Of a DNA stretch of 64,000 bases, positions 42,201 to 51,237 are shown one piece after another. Origin of the DNA: Nocardioides marinisabuli (GTDB lineage Bacteria > Actinomycetota > Actinomycetes > Propionibacteriales > Nocardioidaceae); NCBI RefSeq assembly GCF_013466785.1, contig NZ_CP059163.1, positions 4,030,001 to 4,094,000 of the forward strand, read 5' to 3'. Position numbers and translations under genes: made by a program. The notes beneath the pieces were generated by a model that saw only the letters and a list, made by a program, of their open reading frames with translations, was not told the origin of the DNA and searched no databases. Every line of letters starts with the position of its first letter. The stretch's first letter is position 1.

Positions 42201-43622
42201 GCCGACGACCTGGGCGACGCGCTCCAGCTGCGCGTTGACGCCGCCCCTCGGAGTGGCGAACGAGGTCTGCACCTTGGTGGCCTCGCTGCGCGTGCCCTTG
42301 CGCTCGAAGAACTGCGGGCGGTAGCCGGGCGCGTGGAAGCCCACGACGTAGCCGCCCCCGGGCGGCACCTCGGCGGAGTAGAAGCCGTCGGCGCCGGTCG
42401 TGGCCTGCGTCTTCTGGGCCTCGGTCCACACCGGCTGGCCCGAGGCGTCCGTGGTGCCGGTCTCGACCGAGATCGTCACCCCCTTGACGGGCTGCTCGGT
42501 GCCGGCGTCGCGCACGATGCCCTGGATGGTGGTGGTGCTGCGGCTGCCGAGCCGGGCGTCGAGGGGACGGGCGGTGCCCTCCTCGATCCGCACCAGGGCG
42601 GCGCGGGACTTGTCCTGGCTCATCGAGCCGTTGTCGAAGTAGTAGGTGCCGAAGGCGGGGGCCTTCACCTCGACGACGTAGTCGCCGAAGACCTGGTCGA
42701 CGAGCCAGCGGCCCTCGACGTCGGTCGTGTCGCTGACCTCCGACGACTCCTTGCCGTCGGCGTCGACCTGGGTGTGGCTCACGGCCCCGGTGCCTCCGTC
42801 GGCGTAGCGCCGGGTGAAGACCCGGATCTCCGCGTCCTTGACGGGGGTGCCGTCCGTGGTCACGACCGTGCCGCCCATCTGCGAGCGGGTCGTCTGGGTG
42901 AGGAAGCCGTGGACGGTGCTGGCGCTCTGCTTGTCGGCGAGCGTCACCGAGCCGGCCGCCGCGGGGTCCGCGGTGCTGGCCGTGCTCGAGAGGTAGTGGT
43001 GGGTGCGGTAGCCGGTGCGCGCGAAGGACAGCTGGTAGCTGCCGGGCAGCAGGCCGTCGAAGCGGTAGGCGCCCTTGGCGTCGGTGGTCGCCGACCGGGG
43101 GGTGGTGCCCGTGCGCGACAGGGTGACGGTCGCGCCCGCGACCGGGTCGCCGGCGAGGCTGCCCTTGCGGGTGACCACGCCGCTGAGCTCGGCGCTGCCG
43201 ACCTCCAGCTGCTCGTCGACGGCCGTGCGTCCGCCGGTCACGGTCACGTAGGTGGCCTGGGCGAGGTCGGTGGTAGCGCTGCCGCCGTCGCGCAGGTAGG
43301 CCGGGTCGTAGCCCTGCGCGGTGTAGCCGACCAGGTAGGTGCTGCGGGTCGCGTCGTCCAGCGTGGTCGACCACGCCCCGTTGGCGTCGGTGGTGCCGGC
43401 CACGGCCACCAGCTCCTTGAACGCGCCGTTCTCCCGGTCGCCGAGCTTGACGACGACCCCGGACAGGGGCGCTCCGTCCTGCCCGAGCACCTTGCCGGAG
43501 ACGGTGACCGTCGCAGCGTGGGCGGCCACCGAGAAGGTGCCCAGCACCAGCGCGAGGACGGTCAGGAGCAGCAGCGGCAGCGAGAGCGCTCTGCGGGGGT
43601 GGCGGGACGATGACGAGGGCAT
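39249..43622 (-). CDS. large secreted surface protein with carboxypeptidase-regulatory-like and Ig-like repeats
   Basis: This is a 1457-residue exported protein. The signal peptide ends at AHA (about 36). Residues about 38-780 contain seven or so carboxypeptidase-regulatory/Cna-B-like modules (for example [39 protein letters not shown]). Residues about 800-1370 contain six bacterial Ig-like modules with the pattern PxxxGxxxxGxxLxxxxGTW...YQWLxDG. A final Ig-like domain has [35 protein letters not shown]. No LPxTG or membrane anchor is visible, so it is either released or held noncovalently. ATG 43622 follows GGAGAGG by six bases. Probably adhesion or matrix scaffold; binding partner unknown. 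Confidence 0.85.
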   Translation of the reverse strand: MPSSSSRHPRRALSLPLLLLTVLALVLGTFSVAAHAATVTVSGKVLGQDGAPLSGVVVKLGDRENGAFKELVAVAGTTDANGAWSTTLDDATRSTYLVGYTAQGYDPAYLRDGGSATTDLAQATYVTVTGGRTAVDEQLEVGSAELSGVVTRKGSLAGDPVAGATVTLSRTGTTPRSATTDAKGAYRFDGLLPGSYQLSFARTGYRTHHYLSSTASTADPAAAGSVTLADKQSASTVHGFLTQTTRSQMGGTVVTTDGTPVKDAEIRVFTRRYADGGTGAVSHTQVDADGKESSEVSDTTDVEGRWLVDQVFGDYVVEVKAPAFGTYYFDNGSMSQDKSRAALVRIEEGTARPLDARLGSRSTTTIQGIVRDAGTEQPVKGVTISVETGTTDASGQPVWTEAQKTQATTGADGFYSAEVPPGGGYVVGFHAPGYRPQFFERKGTRSEATKVQTSFATPRGGVNAQLERVAQVVGTVRDTTGQPVQGVTVTPVVLDPATGEWGPADFAEGTTTGRSGAYAVSVLDAGLEEPFRLRFQKPGREPRWFPAATVADEGQNLSVAKHQVLSGRDVTLPTLAVLAGALTEADGSAYDDGGEVSLWRKVSYTEQGERGGPAHTEWRPVAAKPVSGSDGSFSFSVPSGSYRMLARLTGENDGFLPGLVGLDQAPDISLAPEQSRTLQTYALPPVSAVRGTVTTTTGAPARGETVRAHYRFVQDIRDGAPVLSSWRLPAATAPTTTDGTYELKVRARTYRVGVPGKGFHTVDGTPQETLADADDVTLGSVAATGVDVRLSDGRPVNLAPPWIAGQAVEGGTLTAKPGTWSAADVTYAYQWFQSDTAAGPWTKASGTSDKATYEIPSATPIIGTFDAKHYLVHLTARRATGDVSEAASSKPTGKAKASPFYAPADPTTENRQDPQVTGRAVVGETLTGTTGEWSKGGTFELQWLADGQAVAGATTSSLRLGAAQLGRKISLKVTETTNEPDRVAVSRTTVAVVRGSLRATTLPSVTGQPFVGKPLTAQPGTWNADAPTFAYQWLVDGRAVPGATGTTYTPGAADEGKPVAVRVAASVAQAMDPGTATSESTALVAPDPTTVSNRTAPRITGTPQVGQTLSTTEGTWTNEPTSFSYQWLADGVAIGGATRSTHELGAAEAGKLVTVRVTASKAGLTSGTATADPVGPVASGPLTNTALPVVSGTAAPGGTLSTTDGTWDPATGLTYSYQWLADGTPVAGATSSSIVVTESLVGKAVAAVVTARRGGDSASATSKARTVAAEPVEPVVVLTAPSVSGRAEVGEEVVVDTGTTDPAGATRAVQWLRDGQAVPGAIGTRYRPTGADLGTLLSARVTYTHPERAEAVRTVTAGTVREGTTGPEKPRLDVVKRTKGTKLVLKVAVLADAVDTVPGELVLKENRRTLARKSLTGGTHKIVVRGLSRGFHTVRVKFLSGSEDVRNAKKTISFRIR

Positions 43623-43739
43623 GGAACACCTCTCCGGTGGGGGACGCGGCACCGCCCGAGAAGGGTCGGCACTGGCCCCAACCGCCGGCTGTGACCGGTG
43701 TTACGGCAGGGGCCCGAGAAACCCCCGAACCGCGTGGGA

Positions 43740-43763
43740 GGTCTGGACCCACCGGTCCAGACC
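43740..43763. promoter_or_regulatory. inverted repeat GGTCTGGACC-CACC-GGTCCAGACC
   Basis: A perfect 10-bp inverted repeat lies 35-58 bases beyond the ABC exporter stop and about 118 bases before the surface-protein start. It could be the exporter terminator or an operator for the surface gene. On the reverse strand a T-rich stretch (CCTTTACCTTTACTTTTTACTT, split at 43770-43797) precedes the hairpin, where a terminator would have it after. One arm recurs at 1541-1550. Confidence 0.45.
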
Positions 43764-43797
43764 CGTTGCGCGAAGTAAAAAGTAAAGGTAAAGGAAC

Positions 43798-45609
43798 TCA
43801 GCGGCCCTGCTGGGCGACCCACGAGGCGTGCAGGCCGGCGTAGACCGAGCCGGCCTCGGCGACCAGCGTGGCGTGCGGGCCGCGCTGCACGATGCGGCCG
43901 CGGTCGACCACGACCACCTCGTCGGCGGCCTCCGCCGTCGACATGCGGTGCGCGATCGTCACCGAGGTGCGCCCGCTCATCAGCCGCTCCAGCGCGCGGC
44001 CGATGCGCATCTCCAGCGACGGGTCGACCGCGCTGGTGGCCTCGTCGAGGACCAGGAGGTCGGGGTCGGCGAGGTGGGCGCGCAGCAGGGCCACCAGCTG
44101 CCGCTCCCCCGCCGACAGCGACTCGCCGCGCTGCCCCACCCGGGTCCCGAGCCCGGCGGGCAGGCCGGCGAGCCAGTCACCCAGGCCCAGCTCCTCGGCG
44201 CTGGCCCAGATCTCGGCCTCGGAGGCCTCCAGGCGCCCGTAGCGCACGTTGGCGGTGATCGTGTCGTCGAAGAGGAAGCCCTCCTGCGGCACCAGCACCA
44301 CGCTGCGGCGCAGCGTCGCCTGCGCGATGTCGCGCACGTCGACGCCGTCGAGGAGCACCGCACCCTGCGAGGGGTCCATCAGGCGGGTCAGCAGCTTGGC
44401 GAAGGTCGACTTGCCCGACCCCGTCTCCCCCACGATCGCCACCCGGCGCCCGGCCGCGATGGACATGGTGACGTCGCGCAGCACCGGCGGACCGCCGGGA
44501 TAGGCGAAGGTGACGTCGTCGAAGCGCACGTCGATCGGGCCCGGCGGCAGGTCGTGGCCCTCGGGGCCCGGGTCCACCAGGTCGGCGGGGGTGTCGAGGA
44601 TGCCGATGACCCGGCGCCAGCCCGCGATCGCGAGCTGGGCGTCGGTGAGGATCTGGGTGCCCATCTGCACCGGCCCCACGAACAGGGTGACCAGGAACGC
44701 GAAGGCGAGGATCTCGCCGGCGGTGATGTCGCCGGCCAGGCCGAGCAGCACCCCCACCACGATCACGCCGGCGTTGGCCAGGCCCGCGGAGACCCCGCCG
44801 AGGGAGAACGAGAACGCCGTGAAGCCCTGGGCCCGGGTGCTCGCGACGCGGTGCGCGTCGACGGCCTCGTCGATGCGGTCCTGGGTGCGCGACTGCACGG
44901 CGTACGAGCGCACGACGGCAGCGCCCACGACCGGCTCGGAGATGGCCGAGAGCATCACGCCGACCTGGCGGCGCACGGTGCCGTAGGCCTGCGAGAGCTT
45001 GCGCTGGAAGTACTTCAGCGACGCGAAGAGCGGCGCGAAGCACAGCCACACCACCAGCGTGAGCTGCCAGGAGTAGACCAGCATCACCGCGGTCGCGATG
45101 ACGACCTGGCCGATGCTGACCACGAAGAGCAGGCCGCCGAAGACCAGGAACTGGCTGACCTGGTCGACGTCGCTGGTGACCCGCGCGACCAGGGCCCCGC
45201 GCCGCTCGGTGTTCTGGGTCAGCAGCGGGAGGTCGTGGACGTGGCGGAAGGCCTTGGTGCGCAGCGTCGCCAACCCGCCCTCGGCGGTGCGGAACAGCCG
45301 GCTGGTCATCTTGTACGACGCCCACGAGGTCAGCACGATCGCGAGCGCCGCCAGCACCCCCATCCACGCGGTGAAGGCCAGGTCGGGCCCGCCCGCGGCG
45401 CCGAGCCCGCGGTCGAGCGTCTGCTGGACCGCGATGGGTACCACCACCTGGCCCGCGGAGGCGAGCACCGCGTAGGCCAGGGTCGTGCGGATCCCGACGG
45501 TCAGCTCGGGCGAGTGGTGCAGGCCGCGACGGATCGTCTCGACCGCCCGCATCTCCTCGCCGGTGTCGAGGGCGGTGCCCGAGCTCGAGGCGGCGCGCAC
45601 GGCGCTCAT
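43798..45609 (-). CDS. heterodimeric ABC exporter subunit, catalytically complete
   Basis: This is a 603-residue type IV exporter half: six-helix membrane domain (residues about 45-330) and nucleotide-binding domain. Walker A is GETGSGKST. The signature is ESLSAGERQ (Ala in place of Gly), Walker B is LLVLDEATSAVD with catalytic Glu, and switch His is in VTIAHRMST. ATG overlaps the stop of the partner gene by four bases. It should dimerise with the 629-residue partner. The substrate (drug, lipid or peptide) is not inferable. Confidence 0.92.
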   Translation of the reverse strand: MSAVRAASSSGTALDTGEEMRAVETIRRGLHHSPELTVGIRTTLAYAVLASAGQVVVPIAVQQTLDRGLGAAGGPDLAFTAWMGVLAALAIVLTSWASYKMTSRLFRTAEGGLATLRTKAFRHVHDLPLLTQNTERRGALVARVTSDVDQVSQFLVFGGLLFVVSIGQVVIATAVMLVYSWQLTLVVWLCFAPLFASLKYFQRKLSQAYGTVRRQVGVMLSAISEPVVGAAVVRSYAVQSRTQDRIDEAVDAHRVASTRAQGFTAFSFSLGGVSAGLANAGVIVVGVLLGLAGDITAGEILAFAFLVTLFVGPVQMGTQILTDAQLAIAGWRRVIGILDTPADLVDPGPEGHDLPPGPIDVRFDDVTFAYPGGPPVLRDVTMSIAAGRRVAIVGETGSGKSTFAKLLTRLMDPSQGAVLLDGVDVRDIAQATLRRSVVLVPQEGFLFDDTITANVRYGRLEASEAEIWASAEELGLGDWLAGLPAGLGTRVGQRGESLSAGERQLVALLRAHLADPDLLVLDEATSAVDPSLEMRIGRALERLMSGRTSVTIAHRMSTAEAADEVVVVDRGRIVQRGPHATLVAEAGSVYAGLHASWVAQQGR

Positions 45610-47495
45610 GAGGACTCCTCCGTCGTGGTGCCGGGGGCGGGGTGCTCGTCCTCGTAGGCGTTGACGAGGGCGGCGTAGGAGGGGCTGCGGCCCAGCAGCT
45701 CCTGGTGGGTGCCGCGGTCGGCGACCCGGCCACCCTCGAGGTGCACCACCTCGTCGGCCAGCCCGATGGTGGCCTTGCGGTAGGCCACCACGAGCAGGCT
45801 CGGACGGTCGGCGGGGTCGTCACCCGGGCCACCCGCGCGCAGCGCGGCCAGGATGCGCGCCTCGACCTCGGGGTCGACCGCGGAGGTGGCGTCGTCGAGG
45901 ACCAGCAGGCGGGGACGGCGCACCAGGGCGCGGGCCAGCGAGATCCGCTGGCGCTGGCCGCCGGACAGCGACGTGCCGCGCTCGCCGAGACGGCTGTCGA
46001 GGCCGTCGGGCAGGGCGGCGACGAAGTCGTCGGCCTGCGCGGCGCGCAGCACCTCCCAGACCTCCTCGTCGCCGATGTCGGCGCCGAGCGTGATGTTGCC
46101 GCGCACGGTGTCGTCGAAGAGGAAGGCCGTCTGGGCGACCAGCGAGACCGCCTCGGCCAGCTGGCCGGGCGCGAGGTCGCGCAGGTCCTGGCCGTCGAGG
46201 GCGATCCGCCCCTCGTCGGGGTCGACCAGCCGGGTGACCAGGGAGGTCAGGGTGCTCTTGCCCGACGCGGTGGCGCCCACGAGCGCCACGGTGCGGCCCG
46301 GCTCGACGGTGAGGGCCAGGTCGTCGAGGAGCCGCTGGCCCGGCTGGTGGGAGTAGCGCAGGCCCTCGATCTCGAGGCGGGCGCCGCGGCGGCCCGTGGG
46401 CGTCAGCGACGCGTCGCCGTACGGCATCTCGCCGGTGGCCTCGAGCACGCTGGTGACCCGCCGGAAGCCGACGACGCTGCGGGGGAACTCGCCCAGCAGC
46501 CAGCCGATGGAGCGGATCGGGAAGGAGACGATGGTCAGCAGGTAGGCCACCTGCACCACGTCGCCGGGGTCGGTGGCGCCGCTCTGCACCCGGGCCACGC
46601 CGACGGCCAGCACGACGAGCACGCCCAGGTTGGGCAGCGCGGCCAGGGCGGGGTCGAACATGGCGCGGATGCGCCCGGCGCGCACCAGCACGCCGCGCAG
46701 CTCCTGCGCCTTGGCCGAGAAGCGAGCGGTCTCCTCGCCCTCCCGCCCGAGGGTCTTGACCACCATGGCGCCGTCGAAGGACTCGTGGGCGACCTCGGAG
46801 AGCTCCGCGCGCAGCTGCTGGGCGCGGGTCATCAGCGGCGAGCTGAGCCGCTGGAAGACGACGTTGGCGGCGATCACCGCGGGGAAGATCAGCAGCCCGA
46901 CCAGGGCCAGGACCAGGTCGGCGACGAGCATCTGCGCGACGGCGATCACCATCATCGCGACGGTGCCGACCGCCATCGGCAGCGGCGCGACCGGGCCCCA
47001 GGCGGCCTCGACGTCGGAGTTGGCGTTGGAGAGCAGCTGGCCGGTGGGGTGGCGCTGGTGCCACTCCATGGGCAGGGCGAGGTACTGCCGCGTCACCGCC
47101 CGGCGGGTGTGGGCCTGCATCCGGTACTGCATGATGCCGGCGCCCAGGCGACGCGCCACGATGCCCACCGCGCGCAGGATGGCGACGCCGAGGAACAGCG
47201 CGAGCACCGCCCAGAGCATGCCGGCGCCGATCTCGCCGGTCTCGAAGGCCGGCAGCACCACGTTCTCGGTCGACCAGCCCAGCACCCAGGCGTCGGCGAC
47301 GGTCAGCGCGCCGAAGAGCACGCTGCCCAGGGTCGAGACCGCGAAGACCCAGGGCTCGCGCTTGATCGCCACCCACAGCACGGCGAAGCCGTCCCGGGTG
47401 GTGGTGGCGCGGTTGACCGGACCGGGCGGCGCAGCCGCGTCGACCTCGTCCGTCCCGGTCGCGACCTCGTCGACCTCGTCCGCGACCTGGCTCAC
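45606..47495 (-). CDS. heterodimeric ABC exporter subunit with degenerate ATPase site
   Basis: This is a 629-residue exporter half with a 35-residue acidic N-terminal tail, six-helix domain and NBD. Walker A GATASGKST and signature LSGGQRQ are intact. However, Walker B is LLVLDDATSAVD (Asp for the catalytic Glu) and the switch His is replaced by Tyr (LLVVAYRKAT). Such asymmetry is known from heterodimeric exporters like BmrCD and TM287/288, where one ATP site is non-hydrolytic. GTG 47495 has GGGGGAG close upstream, and TAGCCT at 47567-47572 may be its -10. Confidence 0.9.
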   Translation of the reverse strand: MSQVADEVDEVATGTDEVDAAAPPGPVNRATTTRDGFAVLWVAIKREPWVFAVSTLGSVLFGALTVADAWVLGWSTENVVLPAFETGEIGAGMLWAVLALFLGVAILRAVGIVARRLGAGIMQYRMQAHTRRAVTRQYLALPMEWHQRHPTGQLLSNANSDVEAAWGPVAPLPMAVGTVAMMVIAVAQMLVADLVLALVGLLIFPAVIAANVVFQRLSSPLMTRAQQLRAELSEVAHESFDGAMVVKTLGREGEETARFSAKAQELRGVLVRAGRIRAMFDPALAALPNLGVLVVLAVGVARVQSGATDPGDVVQVAYLLTIVSFPIRSIGWLLGEFPRSVVGFRRVTSVLEATGEMPYGDASLTPTGRRGARLEIEGLRYSHQPGQRLLDDLALTVEPGRTVALVGATASGKSTLTSLVTRLVDPDEGRIALDGQDLRDLAPGQLAEAVSLVAQTAFLFDDTVRGNITLGADIGDEEVWEVLRAAQADDFVAALPDGLDSRLGERGTSLSGGQRQRISLARALVRRPRLLVLDDATSAVDPEVEARILAALRAGGPGDDPADRPSLLVVAYRKATIGLADEVVHLEGGRVADRGTHQELLGRSPSYAALVNAYEDEHPAPGTTTEESS

Positions 47496-47566
47496 CGCTC
47501 CCCCACCCGTCTGCTCCCGGGGTCCGCCCGTGCGTCCCCGACCGCGGGCCAACCCCGCGACCCCCG

Positions 47567-47572
47567 AGGCTA
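47567..47572 (-). promoter_or_regulatory. -10 box TAGCCT for the ABC exporter operon
   Basis: Reverse-strand TAGCCT lies about 72 bases before GTG 47495. This transcript would have a leader of about 65 bases, unlike the leaderless genes. It is back to back with the amidohydrolase promoter. Confidence 0.4.
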
Positions 47573-47606
47573 TTCCTGCGCCCCCACCGGCCGCACACCC
47601 CGGCCC

Positions 47607-47612
47607 TAGGGT
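47607..47612 (+). promoter_or_regulatory. -10 box TAGGGT, leaderless promoter
   Basis: TAGGGT is followed by six bases and then the ATG at 47619, with no Shine-Dalgarno sequence. Confidence 0.6.
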
Positions 47613-47618
47613 GGCGCC

Positions 47619-49220
47619 ATGGACCACGCCGCCCCCCGCTCCCGTGCCCGACGCACCGTGCTGAGGGGAGGCCGGGTGCTCGACCCCGGCACGCCCGGGC
47701 CGCTCGCCGCGCGGCCCACGGCGCTGGCCGTCGAGGACGGCCGGGTCGTCGCGCTCGGCGACGACGACGCGGCGCAGGCGTGGGCCGGCACCGGTGACGA
47801 GGCCCCCGAGGTCGTCGACCTCCGGGGCGCCCTGGTCACCCCCGCCTTCGTCGACAGCCACGTGCACACCGTGCGCACCGGCTTCGCGCTCACCGGGCTC
47901 GACCTCTCCGGGCCGTCGTACGCCGCCGCGTCGGGGCTCGAGGACGTGCTCGACGCGCTCGCCCGCCACGCCGCCCGCCACCCCGACGACGCGGTGCTGG
48001 TGGGCCAGGGCTGGGACGAGACCCCGTGGCGCGCGGGGCGCCCGCCCACCGGCGACGAGCTCGAGCGGGCCGCGCCCGGGCGCCGCACCTACCTGACCCG
48101 GGTCGACAGCCACTCCTCGGTCGTCAGCCCCGCCCTGGCCTCCCTGGTGCCCGGCCTCACCGACCTGCAGGGCTGGTCGCCCGACGGCCGCGTCGAGCGC
48201 GACGCCCACCACGCGGTGCGGCACACGCTCGAGGGCCTCATCGGCGACGCCGAGCGCCTCGACGCCGCCCGGGCCGCCTGCCACGCCATGGCCGCGGCCG
48301 GCATCGCGGGCTTCCACGAGAACGCCGCACCCCACATCGGCCCCGAGTCGGAGATCTCGCTGGTGCGCCGGGCCGCCGAGGACGTCGGGCTGGCCGCGAC
48401 GGTCTACTGGGGCGAGCTGATGGCCGTCGAGACCGCCGCCCGGCTGGGGGTGGCCGGGCTCGCCGGCGACCTGGTGGCCGACGGCGCCTTCGGCTCGCGC
48501 ACCGCCGCGCTCGGCACGTCGTACGCCGACGCGGCGACCTGCGGGCACGCCTACGTCAGCGCCGAGCAGGTGCACCAGCACGTCGTGGCCTGCACCCGCG
48601 CCGGCCTCCAGGCCGGGTTCCACTGCATCGGCGACGCCGCGCTCGACGCCGTCGGCGAGGGGTTCGCGGCCGCGGCCGCCGAGCTGGGCGACGAGGCCGT
48701 GCGGGCCCGGCGCCACCGCCTCGAGCACGTCGAGATGCCCTCGCCGAGCACCGTCGCGCTGCTGGGGCGCCTGGGCGTCACCGCGAGCGTGCAGCCGATG
48801 TTCGACGGCCTGTGGGGCGGCCCCTCGGGCATGTACGCCGCCCGCCTGGGCGAGCGCTGGCGCGCGACCAACCCGTTCCGCGACCTGGCCGAGGCCGGTG
48901 TGCCCCTCGCCTTCGGCTCCGACTCACCGGTGACGGCCCTGGGCCCGTGGGCCGCGGTGCGGGCCGCGGTCCACCACCACGTGCCCGAGCAGGGGCTGGC
49001 GCCGCTGGCGGCGCTGGGGGCCCACACCCGGGGCGGCTGGCTGGCCGCGGCCCAGGACCACCGCGGGCGGCTGGCCCGCGGTTGGGTGGCCGACCTGGCG
49101 GTCTGGGAGACCCCGGCGGGCCTCGACGCCGACGGCGTGCCGGTGCTGGAGGCCGGGGCCGCGCTGCCCCGGCTGCTGCGCACCCTGGTGGCCGGACGCA
49201 CCGTCCACCAGGCCGGCTGA
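47619..49220 (+). CDS. amidohydrolase family 3 protein (YtcJ-like)
   Basis: This is a 533-residue metal-dependent hydrolase of the YtcJ/N-substituted formamide deformylase-like group. Metal ligands are in TPAFVDSHVHT, GFHCIGDAALDA (His), RRHRLEHVEMP and the Asp in LAFGSDSPVTALGPW. The small composite beta-sandwich is formed from the N-terminus and the C-terminal LARGWVADLAVWETP. The substrate is unknown. Cytoplasmic; the start is fixed by the leaderless promoter. Confidence 0.88.
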   Translation: MDHAAPRSRARRTVLRGGRVLDPGTPGPLAARPTALAVEDGRVVALGDDDAAQAWAGTGDEAPEVVDLRGALVTPAFVDSHVHTVRTGFALTGLDLSGPSYAAASGLEDVLDALARHAARHPDDAVLVGQGWDETPWRAGRPPTGDELERAAPGRRTYLTRVDSHSSVVSPALASLVPGLTDLQGWSPDGRVERDAHHAVRHTLEGLIGDAERLDAARAACHAMAAAGIAGFHENAAPHIGPESEISLVRRAAEDVGLAATVYWGELMAVETAARLGVAGLAGDLVADGAFGSRTAALGTSYADAATCGHAYVSAEQVHQHVVACTRAGLQAGFHCIGDAALDAVGEGFAAAAAELGDEAVRARRHRLEHVEMPSPSTVALLGRLGVTASVQPMFDGLWGGPSGMYAARLGERWRATNPFRDLAEAGVPLAFGSDSPVTALGPWAAVRAAVHHHVPEQGLAPLAALGAHTRGGWLAAAQDHRGRLARGWVADLAVWETPAGLDADGVPVLEAGAALPRLLRTLVAGRTVHQAG

Positions 49221-49223
49221 CCG

Positions 49224-49265
49224 ACCAGCGACCGGCTACCAGCGACCGGCTACCAGCGACCGGGC
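49224..49265. repeat. 14-bp tandem repeat, 3 copies, at a gene end
   Basis: The unit ACCAGCGACCGGCT occurs at 49224, 49238 and 49252 (last copy ACCAGCGACCGGGCT). The third copy holds the final codons of the RNase H/phosphatase gene. The stop codon lies at the join of the second and third copies, so the first two copies are duplications of a gene end. Confidence 0.8.
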
Positions 49266-50497
49266 TCGACGGTGGCCCGCTCGCCCGGGGGCAGGGCGTT
49301 GTAGAGGCGCATCGAGCCGCGGGCCGCGCCGTCGGCGGCCGGGTCGGCGTAGAACGACAGCACGGTGACCGAGGCCGGCGAGAGCTCCATGCGGTAGACC
49401 GCCTCGAGGGGCGCGCCCAGCGCGTGGGCCACCAGGGTCTTGATGGGCGTCACGTGGCTGACCACGACGACGGTGCGACCGGCGTGCTCGGCCAGCACCC
49501 GCTCGAGCCCGGCCAGCACCCGCTCGCGCACGGTGGCGAACGACTCGCCCCCCGGCGGGGCCACGTCCATCGAGCCCAGCCAGGCGTCGAGACCGGGCCG
49601 GTCGCGCTCGGCGACCTCGCTGAAGGTCAGCCCGTCCCACTCGCCGAACTCCATCTCGGCAAAACCCGGCTCCACCGACACGCTGCGTTCCAGCCGCGCC
49701 GCCACGACCTCGGCGGTCTCGCGGGTGCGGCGCACCGGCGAGGAGACGACCGCGTCGACCCGCTCGCCGAGGCCGGTCAGCCACTCGGCGGTGTCGCGGG
49801 CCTGGGCCAGACCCTCCTCGCTCAGCGCCGGGTCGTCGCCGCCCAGGCCTCCCGAGAAGCGCTTGGCCGCGGTGTGCCGGGTCACGCCGTGGCGCACCAG
49901 CACCAGCGTGGTCGGCGGCGCGCCGGGCCCGCTCCAGCCGCGGTGGCCTGCCTGGTCGCGCGGCTGCTCGCCACGCGTCGCGCCCGGCGACTCGATCTCC
50001 TCGATGAGCGACTCCTCGTCGGGAGCCCCCTCGGCGGTGCGCTCCTCGACCGGGTCGGCGGCGGGCCCGGCGCCGGCCACGGTGACGCCCTCGCGGACGC
50101 CGTCGAGCGCCTCGTTGGCCAGCCGGTCGGCGTGGGCGTTGCGGGCCCGCGGGATCCAGGTGTAGGTGGTGCCCTCGGGGGCGATCTCGCCCGCCTCGGC
50201 GGCCAGCACCCGCATGTCGGGGTGCTTGATCTTCCAGCGCCCCGACATCTGCTCGACCACGAGCTTGGAGTCCATCCGGACCTCCACCGCGGCCCCCGGG
50301 GCGTGCTCGACGGCGAGCCGCAGCCCGGCGACCAGCCCGGAGTACTCCGCGACGTTGTTGCTGGCCACCCCGATGGTCCGGGCGTCCTCGGCGATCACCT
50401 CGCCGCTGTCGGCGTCGCTCAGCACGGCGCCGTACGCCGCGGGGCCGGGGTTGCCGCGCGAGCCGCCGTCGGCCTCGACGACGACGCGCGAGGTCAC
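49250..50497 (-). CDS. bifunctional RNase H / phosphatase (histidine phosphatase fusion)
   Basis: This is a 415-residue fusion. Residues 1 to about 135 are an RNase HI-like domain (VVEADGGSRGNPGPAAYGAVL; VRMDSKLVVEQMSGRWKIKHPDM; NAHADRLANEAL). It is joined by an acidic linker to a histidine phosphatase (TTLVLVRHGVTRHT, SSPVRRTRETAEVVA, VVVVSHVTPIKTLV). This matches actinobacterial proteins such as Rv2228c, which degrade RNA of RNA/DNA hybrids and have acid or alpha-ribazole phosphatase-like activity. GTG 50497 overlaps the zinc-ribbon gene stop by four bases (GTGA). Confidence 0.93.
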   Translation of the reverse strand: MTSRVVVEADGGSRGNPGPAAYGAVLSDADSGEVIAEDARTIGVASNNVAEYSGLVAGLRLAVEHAPGAAVEVRMDSKLVVEQMSGRWKIKHPDMRVLAAEAGEIAPEGTTYTWIPRARNAHADRLANEALDGVREGVTVAGAGPAADPVEERTAEGAPDEESLIEEIESPGATRGEQPRDQAGHRGWSGPGAPPTTLVLVRHGVTRHTAAKRFSGGLGGDDPALSEEGLAQARDTAEWLTGLGERVDAVVSSPVRRTRETAEVVAARLERSVSVEPGFAEMEFGEWDGLTFSEVAERDRPGLDAWLGSMDVAPPGGESFATVRERVLAGLERVLAEHAGRTVVVVSHVTPIKTLVAHALGAPLEAVYRMELSPASVTVLSFYADPAADGAARGSMRLYNALPPGERATVEPGRW

Positions 50498-51237
50498 AGC
50501 CCCGACTCCGGGGTGCGCACCAGGATGCGCGTGCACTCCTCGCAGCGCACCACGAGGTCGGCGGGGGCCGAGCGGATCACCGCGAGCTCGGCGTTGTCGA
50601 TGCTGAGCTGGCAGCCGGTGCAGCGGCGCTGGTGCAGCATGGCCGCACCCACCCCGCCCTTGGCCGCGCGCAGCTTCTCGTAGAGCGCCAGCAGGTCCTC
50701 GGGCAGGCCCTCGACCGAGGGGCCGCGCTGGGCCTCGACGTCGACCAGCTGGGCGTCGATGGCCGCGACCTTCTCGTCGCGGGCCGCGATCAGCTCGCCC
50801 AGGCGCACGTCGGCCTGCTCGAGGAGCATGGTGACCGAGTCGAGCACCGACTGCGCCTCCTCGAGGCGCTCCATCACCTCGAGCTCGTCGTCCTCGAGGC
50901 TGGCGATGCGCCGCTCGAGCGACTCCAGCTCGTGGCCGAGGCGCTCGAGGTCCTTGGGGTTGCCGACCTGGCCCTTGTCCATCCGCTCGCGGTCGCGGGC
51001 CCGGCGGGCCTTGACCTGCTCGACGTCGGCGTCGACCTTGGCCTGCTCGACGGCCAGGTCGTCGACGACGATGCGGGCGTCGCGGGCCTGGTCGTCGAGC
51101 TCGGTGCGGTGGGCCTGGAGCTCGGCGATCTCGGCGATCTCGGGCAGGCTGCGGCGCTGGTGGCGCAGCTGGTCGGCACGGGAGTCGAGCTCCTGGACGT
51201 CGAGCAGCGTGACCTGGGCGGTCGGGTCGGCTTTCAG
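50494..51237 (-). CDS. coiled-coil zinc-ribbon protein (C4-type), apparent CTG start
   Basis: This 247-residue protein is mostly coiled coil (about residues 20-175) ending in a C4 zinc ribbon (RCTGCQL...VRCEECTRILVRT). It is the Rv2229c-type family, always beside the RNase H and Nif3 genes. Its exact function is unknown; a nucleic-acid or complex-scaffolding role is inferred. The family starts (M/V)KADP. Here the codon at that place is CTG (LKADPTAQ), with AGGAGAG four bases upstream and CTGA overlapping the Nif3 stop exactly as an ATGA would. The nearest in-frame GTG is about 50 bases upstream with no Shine-Dalgarno sequence. Confidence 0.85.
   Translation of the reverse strand: MKADPTAQVTLLDVQELDSRADQLRHQRRSLPEIAEIAELQAHRTELDDQARDARIVVDDLAVEQAKVDADVEQVKARRARDRERMDKGQVGNPKDLERLGHELESLERRIASLEDDELEVMERLEEAQSVLDSVTMLLEQADVRLGELIAARDEKVAAIDAQLVDVEAQRGPSVEGLPEDLLALYEKLRAAKGGVGAAMLHQRRCTGCQLSIDNAELAVIRSAPADLVVRCEECTRILVRTPESGL

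Noticed and set aside
38850..43613. Open frame of 1587 codons on the plus strand
   Set aside because: It is antisense to the signal-peptide-bearing modular surface protein and has no recognisable motif.
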